DNA of 64,000 nucleotides from JBBIND01 sp037444075 (GTDB lineage: Bacteria > Acidobacteriota > Terriglobia > Bryobacterales > Bryobacteraceae), in NCBI GenBank assembly GCA_037444075.1, contig JBBIND010000002.1, forward strand, positions 1 through 64,000, read 5' to 3'. The notes below the pieces were generated by a model. It was not told where the DNA came from, ran no database searches, and saw only the letters and a list, made by a program, of their open reading frames with translations. Every line of letters starts with the position of its first letter. Positions within the stretch are counted from its first letter, which is position 1. This document shows positions 26,533 through 34,600 of this stretch, piece after piece. A program made the position numbers and the translations under genes.

Positions 26533-27978
26533 TTAGTACTTCAGATAAATGGTTTTGTAATCGCTGTAGAATTCCAGGGCCGCGGGCCCCTGTTCTTTGG
26601 GTCCGAAGCTGGAGCCTTTGGTGCCACCGAAGGGCAATTGATACTCTACACCAGCGCTCGGCAGATTGACAGTCAGCAGTCCGGCTTCCATGCGATGGAT
26701 ATATTCAAAGACCCGGGAGACGTTGCTGGTCTGTATGGAAGCCGACAGTCCGAAGGGGACGCGGTTGGCGAGCTCCATGGCCTCATTGAAGTCCTTGGCC
26801 TTCATGACTGCCAGCACGGGGCCGAAAATTTCCTCCTGGGCGATGACCATGTCTGCGGTGACGCCGGCAAAAATCGTTGGCGCCACAAACCAGCCCTTGT
26901 CGTAAGCGCCGCCCGACAGCCGGTGGCCCCCCACGCGCGGCTCACCGGCTTCTTTGCGGCCGATTTCGATGTAGCGCAAATCCGTTTCCAGTTGATCTTC
27001 ATCCACCGCCGGGCCGATTTCGACGCCTGGCTCCAGCCCGTTGCCGACCTTCAATTTCCTGGTGCGTTCCACCACCGCTTCGAGGAACCGGTCGTAGATG
27101 GACTCCTCCACGATGGCGCGGCTGGTAGCCGTGCACTTCTGGCCCGTGGAGAAGAAAGCCCCGTTGACCACGTTTTCGACGGCGAGGTTGAAGTCCGCGT
27201 CTGCCAGCACGATGGTCGGGTTTTTGCCGCCCATCTCGAGCTGCACGCGCAGGCTGCGGCGGGCAGCTTCGGTTTGCAGCCAGGCGCCGATTTGACAGGA
27301 GCCCGTAAAGGAAATGGCCTTGAGAGGGTTGGCTTCCACCAGCGCCTTGCCGAGTTTCCCGCCGGAGCCGGCGACGAAATTGACGACGCCCTTGGGGATG
27401 CCGGCTTCATGGCAAGCCTCGATGATGCGCCAGGGGCTGAGCGGCGCCGGTGATGCGGGTTTCATCACGACCGTGTTGCCGCATATCAGGGCAGGCGCCA
27501 GCTTCCAGGCGGGGATGGCGCTCGGGAAATTCCAGGGCGTCACCAAGCCGACGACACCGATGGGTCTCCGCATGGCGAACGTGTGAACGCGCTCTCTTTC
27601 ACTCGGTACGACCAGGCCAGGCAGGCGCGAGCCTTCGCCTCCGTAGTAGCGGAAGATGTTGACCGAACGGCGCACCTCCCCCTTGGATTCGGGCAGCGTC
27701 TTGCCCTCCTCGCGGGTCATTTCCTCGGCGAGGCGGTCGAGATTCCGCTCCAGGATGTCTGCCACCTTGAACAGGAAGTTGCCGCGGGCGGGCGCCGGCA
27801 TGTTTGCCCACGCCGGCAGCGCGGCTTCGGCCGCCGCCGCGGCGGCGTGAATGTCCGCCGGCGAGCCTTTCACGAACAGGCCGACCAGGTCTGAGGTGTC
27901 GGCCGGGTTGCGGTTTTCAAAAGTTTCGCCGCCGGTCCATTCGCCGCCGATGTAGTTACGGTAGGTTTCAGCAGACAT
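26533..27978 (-). CDS. NAD(P)-dependent aldehyde dehydrogenase, probable 2,5-dioxovalerate dehydrogenase
   Basis: 481 residues with the complete ALDH active site: the general base Glu in LEMGGKNPTIVLAD, the nucleophile Cys in FFSTGQKCTATSRAIVE, and the cofactor loop in ISFTGSCQIG. TPWNFPSAIPAWKLAPALI and the C-terminal LPFGGTKGSSFGPKEQG are typical of the ketoglutaric semialdehyde/2,5-dioxovalerate branch. GGAGAG lies before the ATG at good spacing. Paired with the KdaD-like gene, it would complete non-phosphorylative oxidation of D-xylose or L-arabinose to 2-oxoglutarate. Succinate semialdehyde dehydrogenase is the main alternative. Confidence 0.88.
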   Translation of the reverse strand: MSAETYRNYIGGEWTGGETFENRNPADTSDLVGLFVKGSPADIHAAAAAAEAALPAWANMPAPARGNFLFKVADILERNLDRLAEEMTREEGKTLPESKGEVRRSVNIFRYYGGEGSRLPGLVVPSERERVHTFAMRRPIGVVGLVTPWNFPSAIPAWKLAPALICGNTVVMKPASPAPLSPWRIIEACHEAGIPKGVVNFVAGSGGKLGKALVEANPLKAISFTGSCQIGAWLQTEAARRSLRVQLEMGGKNPTIVLADADFNLAVENVVNGAFFSTGQKCTATSRAIVEESIYDRFLEAVVERTRKLKVGNGLEPGVEIGPAVDEDQLETDLRYIEIGRKEAGEPRVGGHRLSGGAYDKGWFVAPTIFAGVTADMVIAQEEIFGPVLAVMKAKDFNEAMELANRVPFGLSASIQTSNVSRVFEYIHRMEAGLLTVNLPSAGVEYQLPFGGTKGSSFGPKEQGPAALEFYSDYKTIYLKY

Positions 27979-28014
27979 TCGATCTCTCCATTTTTTCTTT
28001 TCTCGCCCGCCCTG

Positions 28015-28581
28015 TTAGAACTTCACCTCAGGAGTTGTGCGAGCCGCCGGTTCCGTCTTGAAATAGGCATCGTTGCGGGCAAAGCCGAAAAGAGCCGCCG
28101 CGATGTTATTGGGGAACAGGCCGATGTGCGTGTTGTAGGCCTGAACGGCCTCATTGTACTTGCGGCGCTCGACGGCGATGCGGTTCTCCGTGCCGGCCAG
28201 CTCGTCCTGAAGCCGCATGAAATTCTCGCTCGAGCGAATGAGCGGGTAGTTCTCCACCACCACCAGGAGGCGGCCCAAAGCGCTGTCGAGCCGGGCATTC
28301 GCCTGAATCCGCTCTTCGGGGCTGCGGGCGCCGATGAGGGCCGCCCGCGCCTCGGTGACGGAGTCAATGATGGACTGCTCCTGCTTGGCGAAACCCTTGA
28401 CGGTTTCAACCAGGTTGGGGATCAGATCGGCACGCCGCTGCAACGCCACGTCGACTTGCGCCCAAGCCGCGGTGATTTGCTCCCTCTGCTTCACCATCTC
28501 GTTGCGGGCGGTCACGAGTTGGCCTCCAGCCACCAGCCCGATGAGCAGAAGAACTCCCAGGATCACTGCGATAGTTTTCAT
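28015..28581 (-). CDS. LemA family protein
   Basis: 188 residues from the ATG at 28581, which has GAGG at 5-nt spacing. A GTG two codons upstream is less likely. One N-terminal membrane helix (IAVILGVLLLIGLVAGG) is followed by the LemA helical bundle. Diagnostic blocks are AWAQVDVALQRRADLIPNLV, RLLVVVENYPLIRSSENFMR and RKYNEAVQAYNTHIGLFPNN. LemA proteins are membrane anchored and commonly found with TPM-domain proteins, as here. Their molecular function is unresolved. It is the last gene of a LemA-nucleotidyltransferase-TPM cluster on the minus strand. Confidence 0.92.
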   Translation of the reverse strand: MKTIAVILGVLLLIGLVAGGQLVTARNEMVKQREQITAAWAQVDVALQRRADLIPNLVETVKGFAKQEQSIIDSVTEARAALIGARSPEERIQANARLDSALGRLLVVVENYPLIRSSENFMRLQDELAGTENRIAVERRKYNEAVQAYNTHIGLFPNNIAAALFGFARNDAYFKTEPAARTTPEVKF

Positions 28582-28594
28582 GTTCACCTCATGG

Positions 28595-29305
28595 TCACTT
28601 GTCCAGGCGGTCGGCTGCTTCGACCAGTACCTGGATCTGCTTCAAGTAAGCTTCAAACAGCGCTTCAGGGTGCAGTTCGCGCGGCTTTACCTTTCCCTCA
28701 CGCAGGTCCAGCAGCTTATGGAAAACTTCCTGCTCCATGCCGAAGGCGGCGGCCGCCTGATCCACGATTTCCCGCTTCTGCCACGGCGCCGGCAGGCGCC
28801 TCAAGCGCAGCGCATGGCGCGCCAGCACGCAGAAGGTGGACACCGAATCAGCCAGCAGGCGCAGCAACATTTCGCGGTCGAACATCGCGCCGGCGCCTTT
28901 CTGGCGCAGCCTCAGCAGCTTGGCGCGCAGTTGGTACTCGACCTGAGCGCGGTAGAAGGAATCGTCCACCTGAAGGGCGGCGACCACGTCTTCCCCGTGG
29001 AGAATCCGGTGCTGTTCGCAAATGTCGTGGAATTCGATGGGGAAGCAGTCCGTGGAAGTGCGTACCTCGTTCTCGCTGAGCAACAAAGGAGCCGGATTAT
29101 CCAGGCTGCGCCACCAGCGCACGAGGGGCTCGGCTTCGCGCATCTCCCGCAAGCCTACTTCCCGGAGCACGCACAGCACGTTGATGTCCGAGTAGTTTTC
29201 GTGGCGGTCCCCCACAGCGGCTGAACCGTAGAGGATGACCGAGGTCAGGCGCTCCCCGTAGGTCTTGCGGAGTTTCTCAACCAACTCAGAGAGAAGTTTT
29301 TCCAT
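28595..29305 (-). CDS. Nucleotidyltransferase-fold protein with degenerate active site
   Basis: 236 residues. The N-terminal part is a minimal nucleotidyltransferase fold with ILYGSAAVGDRHENYSDINV: Gly27-Ser28 and then Asp40-Ile-Asn42. Active enzymes have GS-x10-DxD. Here the spacing is one residue longer and the second Asp is Asn, so catalysis is doubtful. The C-terminal half (about 110-235) is helical, like a HEPN or four-helix bundle (FYRAQVEYQLRAKLLRLRQK, then LADSVSTFCVLARHALRL). It lies between TPM and LemA genes with gaps of 12-13 bases, which ties it to that membrane system. It is unlikely to be a toxin-antitoxin pair because both halves are fused. Confidence 0.75.
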   Translation of the reverse strand: MEKLLSELVEKLRKTYGERLTSVILYGSAAVGDRHENYSDINVLCVLREVGLREMREAEPLVRWWRSLDNPAPLLLSENEVRTSTDCFPIEFHDICEQHRILHGEDVVAALQVDDSFYRAQVEYQLRAKLLRLRQKGAGAMFDREMLLRLLADSVSTFCVLARHALRLRRLPAPWQKREIVDQAAAAFGMEQEVFHKLLDLREGKVKPRELHPEALFEAYLKQIQVLVEAADRLDK

Positions 29306-29317
29306 GAATTTCCGCTC

Positions 29318-30103
29318 CTACCAACTGCTGGATGCGCCTCCTCCGCCGGAATCGCCTCCGCCGAACCCGCCGAAGCTGTCAAACGAGTCGAACCCGCCGA
29401 ACCCGCCGCTGCTGCGGCCGCTCGGACCGCCCCTCCCCAGCAGTTGGCTCAGCAGCCAGGCTGCCATCAGGTCTTTGCCGGAGCCCCTGAAGCCGCGCCG
29501 CCTGCCGCCCGAGCCCAGCATCCACAGCAACAGGAACAGGCCACCCAGAATCAATGGCCAGGGCACATCGGCGCTTTTCGGTTCGCGCTTCCGGCTAGTG
29601 ACCGGCGGCTCGAGTTTCACGTTCTTGGCTTCCGCGACCCGCGTTCCGAGCATCTGAGCCGCCTCGAGCAGCGCGTCGCCGTAACGCCCGTCGCGCAAGG
29701 CGGGCCGCATCTGGCGCAACAGGCTCCCGGCATAGCCATCCGGGACGTACGGCTCCATACCGTAGCCCACTTCCAGGCGGCTGCGGCGGTCCTGAATGGA
29801 CAGCAGCAGAAGCGCGCCCTCGTTGGTGTCTTTTTTCCCCACGCCCCATTTGCGGTACAGCAGATTGGCGACGTCTTCGATGGGCTCACCGGCAAGCGTT
29901 GGGAGGGTTACCAGGGCCAATTGGACACCGGTGGCGGCCTCCAGGCTGGCGCAGTACTGCTCGAAGGCGTTCTTTTGACCGGGAGGGACAACCCTGGCGA
30001 AATCACTCAGGCAGCCTTCCGGCTTCAGAGCCGAGAAATCGACCGCCAGCGCAAGCGCGGAAGTCAGCGCCAGCGTGGCGCAAAGCCGCCACAACTTCTT
30101 CAT
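29318..30103 (-). CDS. TPM-domain membrane protein (TPM phosphatase/DUF477)
   Basis: 261 residues. A signal peptide (about 1-20) is followed by a TPM domain at about 32-155 with LSDFARVVPPGQKNAFEQY, VQLALVTLPTLAGEPIEDVA, GKKDTNEGALLLLSIQDRR and LEVGYGMEPYVPDG. A membrane helix lies at about 182-198 (WPLILGGLFLLLWMLG). The tail is Gly/Ser/Phe-rich, ending SGGGGASSSW, which is characteristic of the family. The domain faces the periplasm. It is the first gene of the cluster with the nucleotidyltransferase-like and LemA genes. Relatives have been linked to membrane-associated phosphatase activity, but the role here is unknown. Confidence 0.9.
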   Translation of the reverse strand: MKKLWRLCATLALTSALALAVDFSALKPEGCLSDFARVVPPGQKNAFEQYCASLEAATGVQLALVTLPTLAGEPIEDVANLLYRKWGVGKKDTNEGALLLLSIQDRRSRLEVGYGMEPYVPDGYAGSLLRQMRPALRDGRYGDALLEAAQMLGTRVAEAKNVKLEPPVTSRKREPKSADVPWPLILGGLFLLLWMLGSGGRRRGFRGSGKDLMAAWLLSQLLGRGGPSGRSSGGFGGFDSFDSFGGFGGGDSGGGGASSSW

Positions 30104-30142
30104 GAGTGCATCCCACAGTGTACTACGGCACTATGAGACCGG

Positions 30143-31429
30143 CTAACAGGCGAGGTCGCTGCGCTTCAGGCGGATGCCCTTCAGATTGCCGAGCACGGTC
30201 AGGGCGATTTTGTCCGTTTGAAAGAACTCGGCGGCAAGCTGTTGAATCTGGGGCGAGGTGACGTTCTCCACGCCGGAGATGATCTCATCCAGTTCAAAGA
30301 AGCGGCGGAAGTACAGTTCCTGACGCGCCAGGTTCGCCATGCGGTTGGAGGTGGACTCCAGGCTCAGCATGAGCGATCCTTTCAGTTGGTCTTTAGCCCG
30401 GCGCAGCACGTCCTCCTCGATGGGCTCGTCCTTGAGGCGTTTGAATTCCTCGCTGACCAGTTGGACCACTTTGCGAGTCGCCTCGCGCGAGGTGCCGGCA
30501 CTAACGGAGAGGCTGCCGCTGTCCTGATGCTGGCTCATCTCGGAAAAGATGGAATAGGCCAGGCCGCGCTTCTCCCGGATGTTCTGGAAAAGGCGGCTGC
30601 TCATGCCCCCGCCCAGAACCGTGTTCAGTAGAAAGCAGGCGTAGCGCCTTTTGTGATTGACCTGGATGGCCGGTACGCCTATGCACAAATGCACCTGTTC
30701 CAGCGCCGGCTTGTGTTTGAGCACCGTGGCGGCGCGCGGCGACGGGGGATCGCCTAACCGCGGAGCCTTTTTTCTGGGCAGGTGCTCGAATTTCGCCTTG
30801 ATCAGTTCCAGCATGCGCTCATGACGCAGGTTCCCGGCTGCCGTGATGAGTATATTCCCTGCGACGTAAGCGTTGGAGAAGTAGTCCCGGAGCATGTCGG
30901 CGTTGAAGCGCCTTATGGTTCTCCGCGTGCCCAGGATGGAGTTGCCGAGCGGGTGACCTTTCCACAGGTTGGAATAGAAGAGCTCGTGGACTAGGTAGTC
31001 CGGGTTGTCGTTTTCCATCTTGAGTTCTTCCAGGACCACGCCCTTCTCTTTGCGAATGGCGGAGTCGGCGAACAGCGGATGCAAGACGAGATCCGACAGT
31101 ACGTCAAAAACTTGCGGCAGGTGCTCGTCCAACACCTTGGCGTTGTAGCAGGCCAGTTCTTTGCCGGTGAACGCGTCCAGATTGCCGCCGATCGAATCCA
31201 CGCTCCGCGCAATGTCCTCGGCGCTGCGCTCTTTCGTGCCCTGAAACACCATGTGTTCGAGGAAATGGGCCAATCCTAGCTGCTCAGGGCTCTCGCTGCG
31301 GGCTCCGGTGCAGATCCAAATGCCCACCGAAACAGACCGCACGTGCGGCATTCGCTCGGTAGCTACGCGTAATCCGTTGGACAGACCAGTAAGCTCGATC
31401 TGCCTCTGCCCTGACTTTGTTTTTGACAT
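30143..31429 (-). CDS. M16-family zinc peptidase (processing-peptidase-like)
   Basis: 428 residues with the inverted zinc motif HFLEH (His55, Glu58, His59) and the distal ligand Glu135 in GVVLEELKMEN, exactly 76 residues on, as expected for M16. The C-terminal half carries the M16C domain, including the RKRG-type loop EKRGLAYSIFSEM and the residues ending LTVLGNLKGI. The length fits the single-chain bacterial YmxG/PqqL-like group that cleaves short peptides. A TAGACT box lies about 21 nt before the ATG at 31429. It diverges from rlmN. Confidence 0.93.
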   Translation of the reverse strand: MSKTKSGQRQIELTGLSNGLRVATERMPHVRSVSVGIWICTGARSESPEQLGLAHFLEHMVFQGTKERSAEDIARSVDSIGGNLDAFTGKELACYNAKVLDEHLPQVFDVLSDLVLHPLFADSAIRKEKGVVLEELKMENDNPDYLVHELFYSNLWKGHPLGNSILGTRRTIRRFNADMLRDYFSNAYVAGNILITAAGNLRHERMLELIKAKFEHLPRKKAPRLGDPPSPRAATVLKHKPALEQVHLCIGVPAIQVNHKRRYACFLLNTVLGGGMSSRLFQNIREKRGLAYSIFSEMSQHQDSGSLSVSAGTSREATRKVVQLVSEEFKRLKDEPIEEDVLRRAKDQLKGSLMLSLESTSNRMANLARQELYFRRFFELDEIISGVENVTSPQIQQLAAEFFQTDKIALTVLGNLKGIRLKRSDLAC

Positions 31430-31484
31430 TTGGATTGAGGTCTTGCTTCCAGTCTATCATCAGGGCCTTCGCGCGCGTGGATGC

Positions 31485-31490
31485 TAGAAT
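31485..31490 (+). promoter_or_regulatory. -10-like box for rlmN, 8 nt before the ATG
   Basis: TAGAAT is followed by 8 nt (AACAGCGC) and then the rlmN ATG at 31499. No Shine-Dalgarno fits. The predicted start site falls at or within two bases of the initiation codon. No clear -35 element is visible. Confidence 0.5.
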
Positions 31491-31498
31491 AACAGCGC

Positions 31499-32581
31499 AT
31501 GAAGCAACCGCTCATCGGTCTGGAAGTCGATGAAATTGCAGTGCTTCTCGGCGATGAGCAGCCCAGGTTCCGGGCTCGCCAGATCTATCACGCCCTCTAC
31601 CGCGAGCGGGTCAGGGACCTGAACGCTGTCACCACTCTGCCGGCGGCGTTGCGAGAAAAGCTCGCACTGACCGCAAGCTGCGGCTGGCCGGAAACCGCGC
31701 GCCGCTACGATTCCGCCGACGGCACCGCCCGGTATCTGCTCCGTCTCGAAGACCAACGCATCGTCGAAGCGGTGCTCATGCCGGAGCCGGGCAGAGATAC
31801 GCTGTGCCTTTCCACGCAGGTCGGTTGCCCGCTCGGCTGCCGTTTCTGCCTGACGGCTCGCATGGGGCTGGAAAGGAATCTGACGGCGGGGGAAATCGTC
31901 GGACAAGTGCTGTTGCTCTCCGCAGAGCATGGCTTGGACCCGCGCGCCGGGCAGGTGAACGTGGTTCTGATGGGGCAGGGCGAACCGCTGCTGAATCTGG
32001 AAAACGTCCTGAAGGCAACCAGGTTGCTGACTGACCCGGAGGGTGTCGGTGTTTCGCTCCGCCGCATCACTCTCTCAACCGCCGGGATCATCCCGGGCAT
32101 CGACGAACTCGGGCAGGCGTCCGCGCGGCCCAAACTCGCCATTTCGCTCAACGCCTCCACGGAAGAACAGCGGCGCGGCCTCATGCCGCTCACCCGGAAG
32201 TACCCGCTCAAGGACCTGCTCCAGGCGTGCCGGCGCTATCCGCTCCGTCCCTGGGAATGGCTGACCTTCGAGTATGTCTTGCTCAAGGACGTGAACGATA
32301 CGGATGCGGATGCCCGGCGGGTCGTCCGTCTGCTCGCCCACTTGAAGGCCAAGGTCAACCTGATTGCTCTGAATCCGGGGCCGGGTTTGCCCTTTGAAGC
32401 CCCGTCGGCTGAGCGAGTGAAAGCTTTTCAGGACATTTTGCGGCGGTCTCTGCCGTGCTACTTGAGGAAGCCGCGAGGACTGGATATCTACGCCGCCTGC
32501 GGGCAACTACGCCGCATGGAGGTGGGAGAACCCGCGCCCGAAGGCGCAACCCCCAAAGCGCCGCGGTGTACTTTTCCTTAG
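31499..32581 (+). CDS. rlmN: Dual-specificity RNA methyltransferase RlmN
   Basis: 360 residues. A radical-SAM enzyme that methylates C2 of A2503 in 23S rRNA and A37 of some tRNAs. The 4Fe-4S cysteines are Cys110, Cys114 and Cys117 (GCPLGCRFCLTARMG). The methyl-carrying cysteine near the C-terminus is in AACGQL (about residue 334). Other family blocks are MGQGEPLLNLENVLKA and RITLSTAGIIPGI. An extra 20-residue Pro/Ala-rich tail follows the conserved core. The gene probably has a leaderless transcript. Its stop codon shares bases with the AGGAGG of the following truncated gene. Confidence 0.96.
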   Translation: MKQPLIGLEVDEIAVLLGDEQPRFRARQIYHALYRERVRDLNAVTTLPAALREKLALTASCGWPETARRYDSADGTARYLLRLEDQRIVEAVLMPEPGRDTLCLSTQVGCPLGCRFCLTARMGLERNLTAGEIVGQVLLLSAEHGLDPRAGQVNVVLMGQGEPLLNLENVLKATRLLTDPEGVGVSLRRITLSTAGIIPGIDELGQASARPKLAISLNASTEEQRRGLMPLTRKYPLKDLLQACRRYPLRPWEWLTFEYVLLKDVNDTDADARRVVRLLAHLKAKVNLIALNPGPGLPFEAPSAERVKAFQDILRRSLPCYLRKPRGLDIYAACGQLRRMEVGEPAPEGATPKAPRCTFP

Positions 32582-32592
32582 GAGGGTTCATC

Positions 32593-33084
32593 CTGAAGAG
32601 CTTCCTGGTTCTTGCTTGTCTTGCCACTACGCTGTGGAGTTCCGACTGCTCGCGGGAATCCACTGGTTTGACGCCTCTGAATGATCCCTTCTTCGTCTCT
32701 CGGGCAGGATACCGCGGGGGGCTGTACCCGGAGGGCAACGCGCGCCCGGCAACGCATGAATCAGCCGTCCTCCGGCTCGCCGCCGAGGTAACGGCGGGCG
32801 GTTCGCTGGCTTCCGTCTATGGGCAGGAGTTGGCTTCGGGCTTCTGGGGCGCGGAGGCTCTGCCGTTGCCCCGCACGCTGGGCGGCAGCGGGATCTTGAT
32901 TGGGGGAGAAGCGGCTCCGCTGCTCTATGCTTCCCCCGGACAAATCAACTTTGAAGTCGAGCCTATTGGAGCAATAACAGCCAGTCGCCGTCGCCCGGCG
33001 TGGTCCAGGGCACGGCAGCATCGGGCGGCAGGTCCTTGGCGGGAAGCCTTCGCCCGTTGCGGGGATCAATCCAAGTCCCCTTGA
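32593..33084 (+). pseudogene. Truncated TIGR03437-domain secreted protein gene
   Basis: An AGGAGG at 32580-32585 overlaps the rlmN stop, but no ATG, GTG or TTG follows at usable spacing. CTG at 32593 (7 nt) or ATC at 32590 would be the start. The product begins KSFLVLACLATTLW, a signal or lipoprotein-like leader with a nearby Cys. It ends with SLASVYGQELASGFWG and GGEAAPLLYASPGQINFEVE, the core of the Solibacter-type TIGR03437 C-terminal domain. At about 32965 the homology stops where the convergent hydrolase gene ends, and the frame continues as antisense of that gene to 33084. The usual N-terminal domains and the last part of the domain are missing, so this is probably a remnant. Confidence 0.6.
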
Positions 33085-34588
33085 CGGCGCGCCGGAAACC
33101 CGTCAGGTTGAGTTGTCCGGCCGGGTTGCCCGGCAGGTAGATGAGCGCGAAACTGCCGTCAGCGGCGCGCGCGGGCATGGCGTACTTGCGGTACTCGGGG
33201 TCGGCTGCATCTTCTGCGAGCAAGCTTCTGTCGGGACGCAACTTCCACCAGGCCAGGGAGTCAAACGTCTCCTTGAGAACCTGCATTTGCCTCGACCCCG
33301 GATAATCCAGGCATTCCCACCAAGGCAGGGCTTCGCCCGAGCGCGGATGGTCCAATGGCACCTCGCGCTTGCGCGCCCACGCCCAGATGCCGTGCGCGCC
33401 GTAGGTGATGCCAGCGGGCGGAGCGGCGAGAAGGCTGTAGTAGGCGGCGCGGCGGACCTGCTCGTCGCCGATGACGCCTTTGGTGTGGTAGTCGACGTGC
33501 CCTTCGTAGTTGGGTTCGGAATCAATCACCGGGCGCGGCGGCTCCAGTTTCCAGCCTGTGGCTGGGCCTTGCGTGGCGTTCCAGCGCCACTTGGCGGCGT
33601 TGTTGCCGTGGCCGCTCTGATAGATGAAAACGTCCACCCAGTGCTCGTCCTTGAGTCCGGGCCAAGGGTCCTGCATCCCACGCGGGTGGAGTGTCACCGG
33701 CCGGCGCCAGGCGCCTTCGGGGAACACTGCTCGGCCAATATCGCGCCAGCGCCCGGCTTTTTCGTCACGGTAGTCGCCGTCCCCGCCGAGCAGCCAGATG
33801 ACATGATGAGCGCTGTAGCGCGCCACCATATAGCGAGCCAGCAGAACCGCTTCTGCATTTGACAGAAGCTCGCCCGGGCTCTCCTTGTCCTTCGAAGTGA
33901 GCGCCCAGAGCAGAACAGGCAGGCCAGCCAGACCGGCGTCGTTCAGGCGGTCGAACTTCTCATCCATCCGCTGGAAGAAGCGCGGGTTGAGACGGATGGA
34001 CTCGGCGCCCGTGAAAGCCACTTCGCCGTTCTCGTCGGCGCGTCCGGCGCGCCACTGGGTCATGACGAACTGAATGGCGGTGTACTTCCTGGCGGCCCTG
34101 TCTTGGAGGTAGCGCTGCCACTCTTCGCGTGTGGAGAGCAACGCCGAGTTCCAACCCGTGCAGGCCAGCCAGAACCACGGCGTTCCGTCCGCCTGCACGA
34201 AGTGTCGGCTATCCGCTGAGAGCCGGGGAGCGCCTCGCCGGTAGAGAAGGTTGCTCCCCTTGTACGCACTTACCTGGAAACTGCCGCTGCGCCCGTGGAG
34301 CCCGCCATCAGCAGGGTTGGAACAAATCGTCTTCCAGGTCCAGCTTCCCGTGTGCTCCGGTGAGAAGCGGACCTTCCACTGCCGCCCGCCGTCCCAGAAA
34401 GCCAAGGCTTCGCGGGATGCGCCTCCCGGACCCCGAAACTCCACCTTCAAGGTGACGTCGCGGACCGGATCGGCATAGTCGCCTGACGCCACAAACGACG
34501 TCTCAAAGCGGCCGTGTTGATGCACCGGTTCGGCGGCGAACGTGGAGGCGGACAGAGAGGCTACGACAGCCAAGGCTCTGAGCCACAT
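32963..34588 (-). CDS. DUF4038/DUF5060 glycoside hydrolase (apiosidase-like), secreted
   Basis: 541 residues. After a signal peptide (MWLRALAVVASLSASTFA), residues of about 20-110 form a DUF5060-type beta sandwich (HGRFETSFVASGDYADPVRD, EFRGPGGASREALAFWDGG). Residues of about 120-430 form a TIM barrel of the DUF4038/GH140-like group, with WFWLACTGWNSALLSTREEW, NPRFFQRMDEKFDRLND, LLGGDGDY and the acidic VIDSEPNYEGH. A small C-terminal sandwich of about 85 residues (ALIYLPGNPAGQLNLTGFR) matches the putative collagen-binding domain seen in these enzymes. GH140 members release apiose from rhamnogalacturonan II, so plant pectin is the likely target. The exact substrate is inference. Confidence 0.85.
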   Translation of the reverse strand: MWLRALAVVASLSASTFAAEPVHQHGRFETSFVASGDYADPVRDVTLKVEFRGPGGASREALAFWDGGRQWKVRFSPEHTGSWTWKTICSNPADGGLHGRSGSFQVSAYKGSNLLYRRGAPRLSADSRHFVQADGTPWFWLACTGWNSALLSTREEWQRYLQDRAARKYTAIQFVMTQWRAGRADENGEVAFTGAESIRLNPRFFQRMDEKFDRLNDAGLAGLPVLLWALTSKDKESPGELLSNAEAVLLARYMVARYSAHHVIWLLGGDGDYRDEKAGRWRDIGRAVFPEGAWRRPVTLHPRGMQDPWPGLKDEHWVDVFIYQSGHGNNAAKWRWNATQGPATGWKLEPPRPVIDSEPNYEGHVDYHTKGVIGDEQVRRAAYYSLLAAPPAGITYGAHGIWAWARKREVPLDHPRSGEALPWWECLDYPGSRQMQVLKETFDSLAWWKLRPDRSLLAEDAADPEYRKYAMPARAADGSFALIYLPGNPAGQLNLTGFRRAVKGTWIDPRNGRRLPAKDLPPDAAVPWTTPGDGDWLLLLQ

Positions 34589-34600
34589 GGCGCTTTGCCA

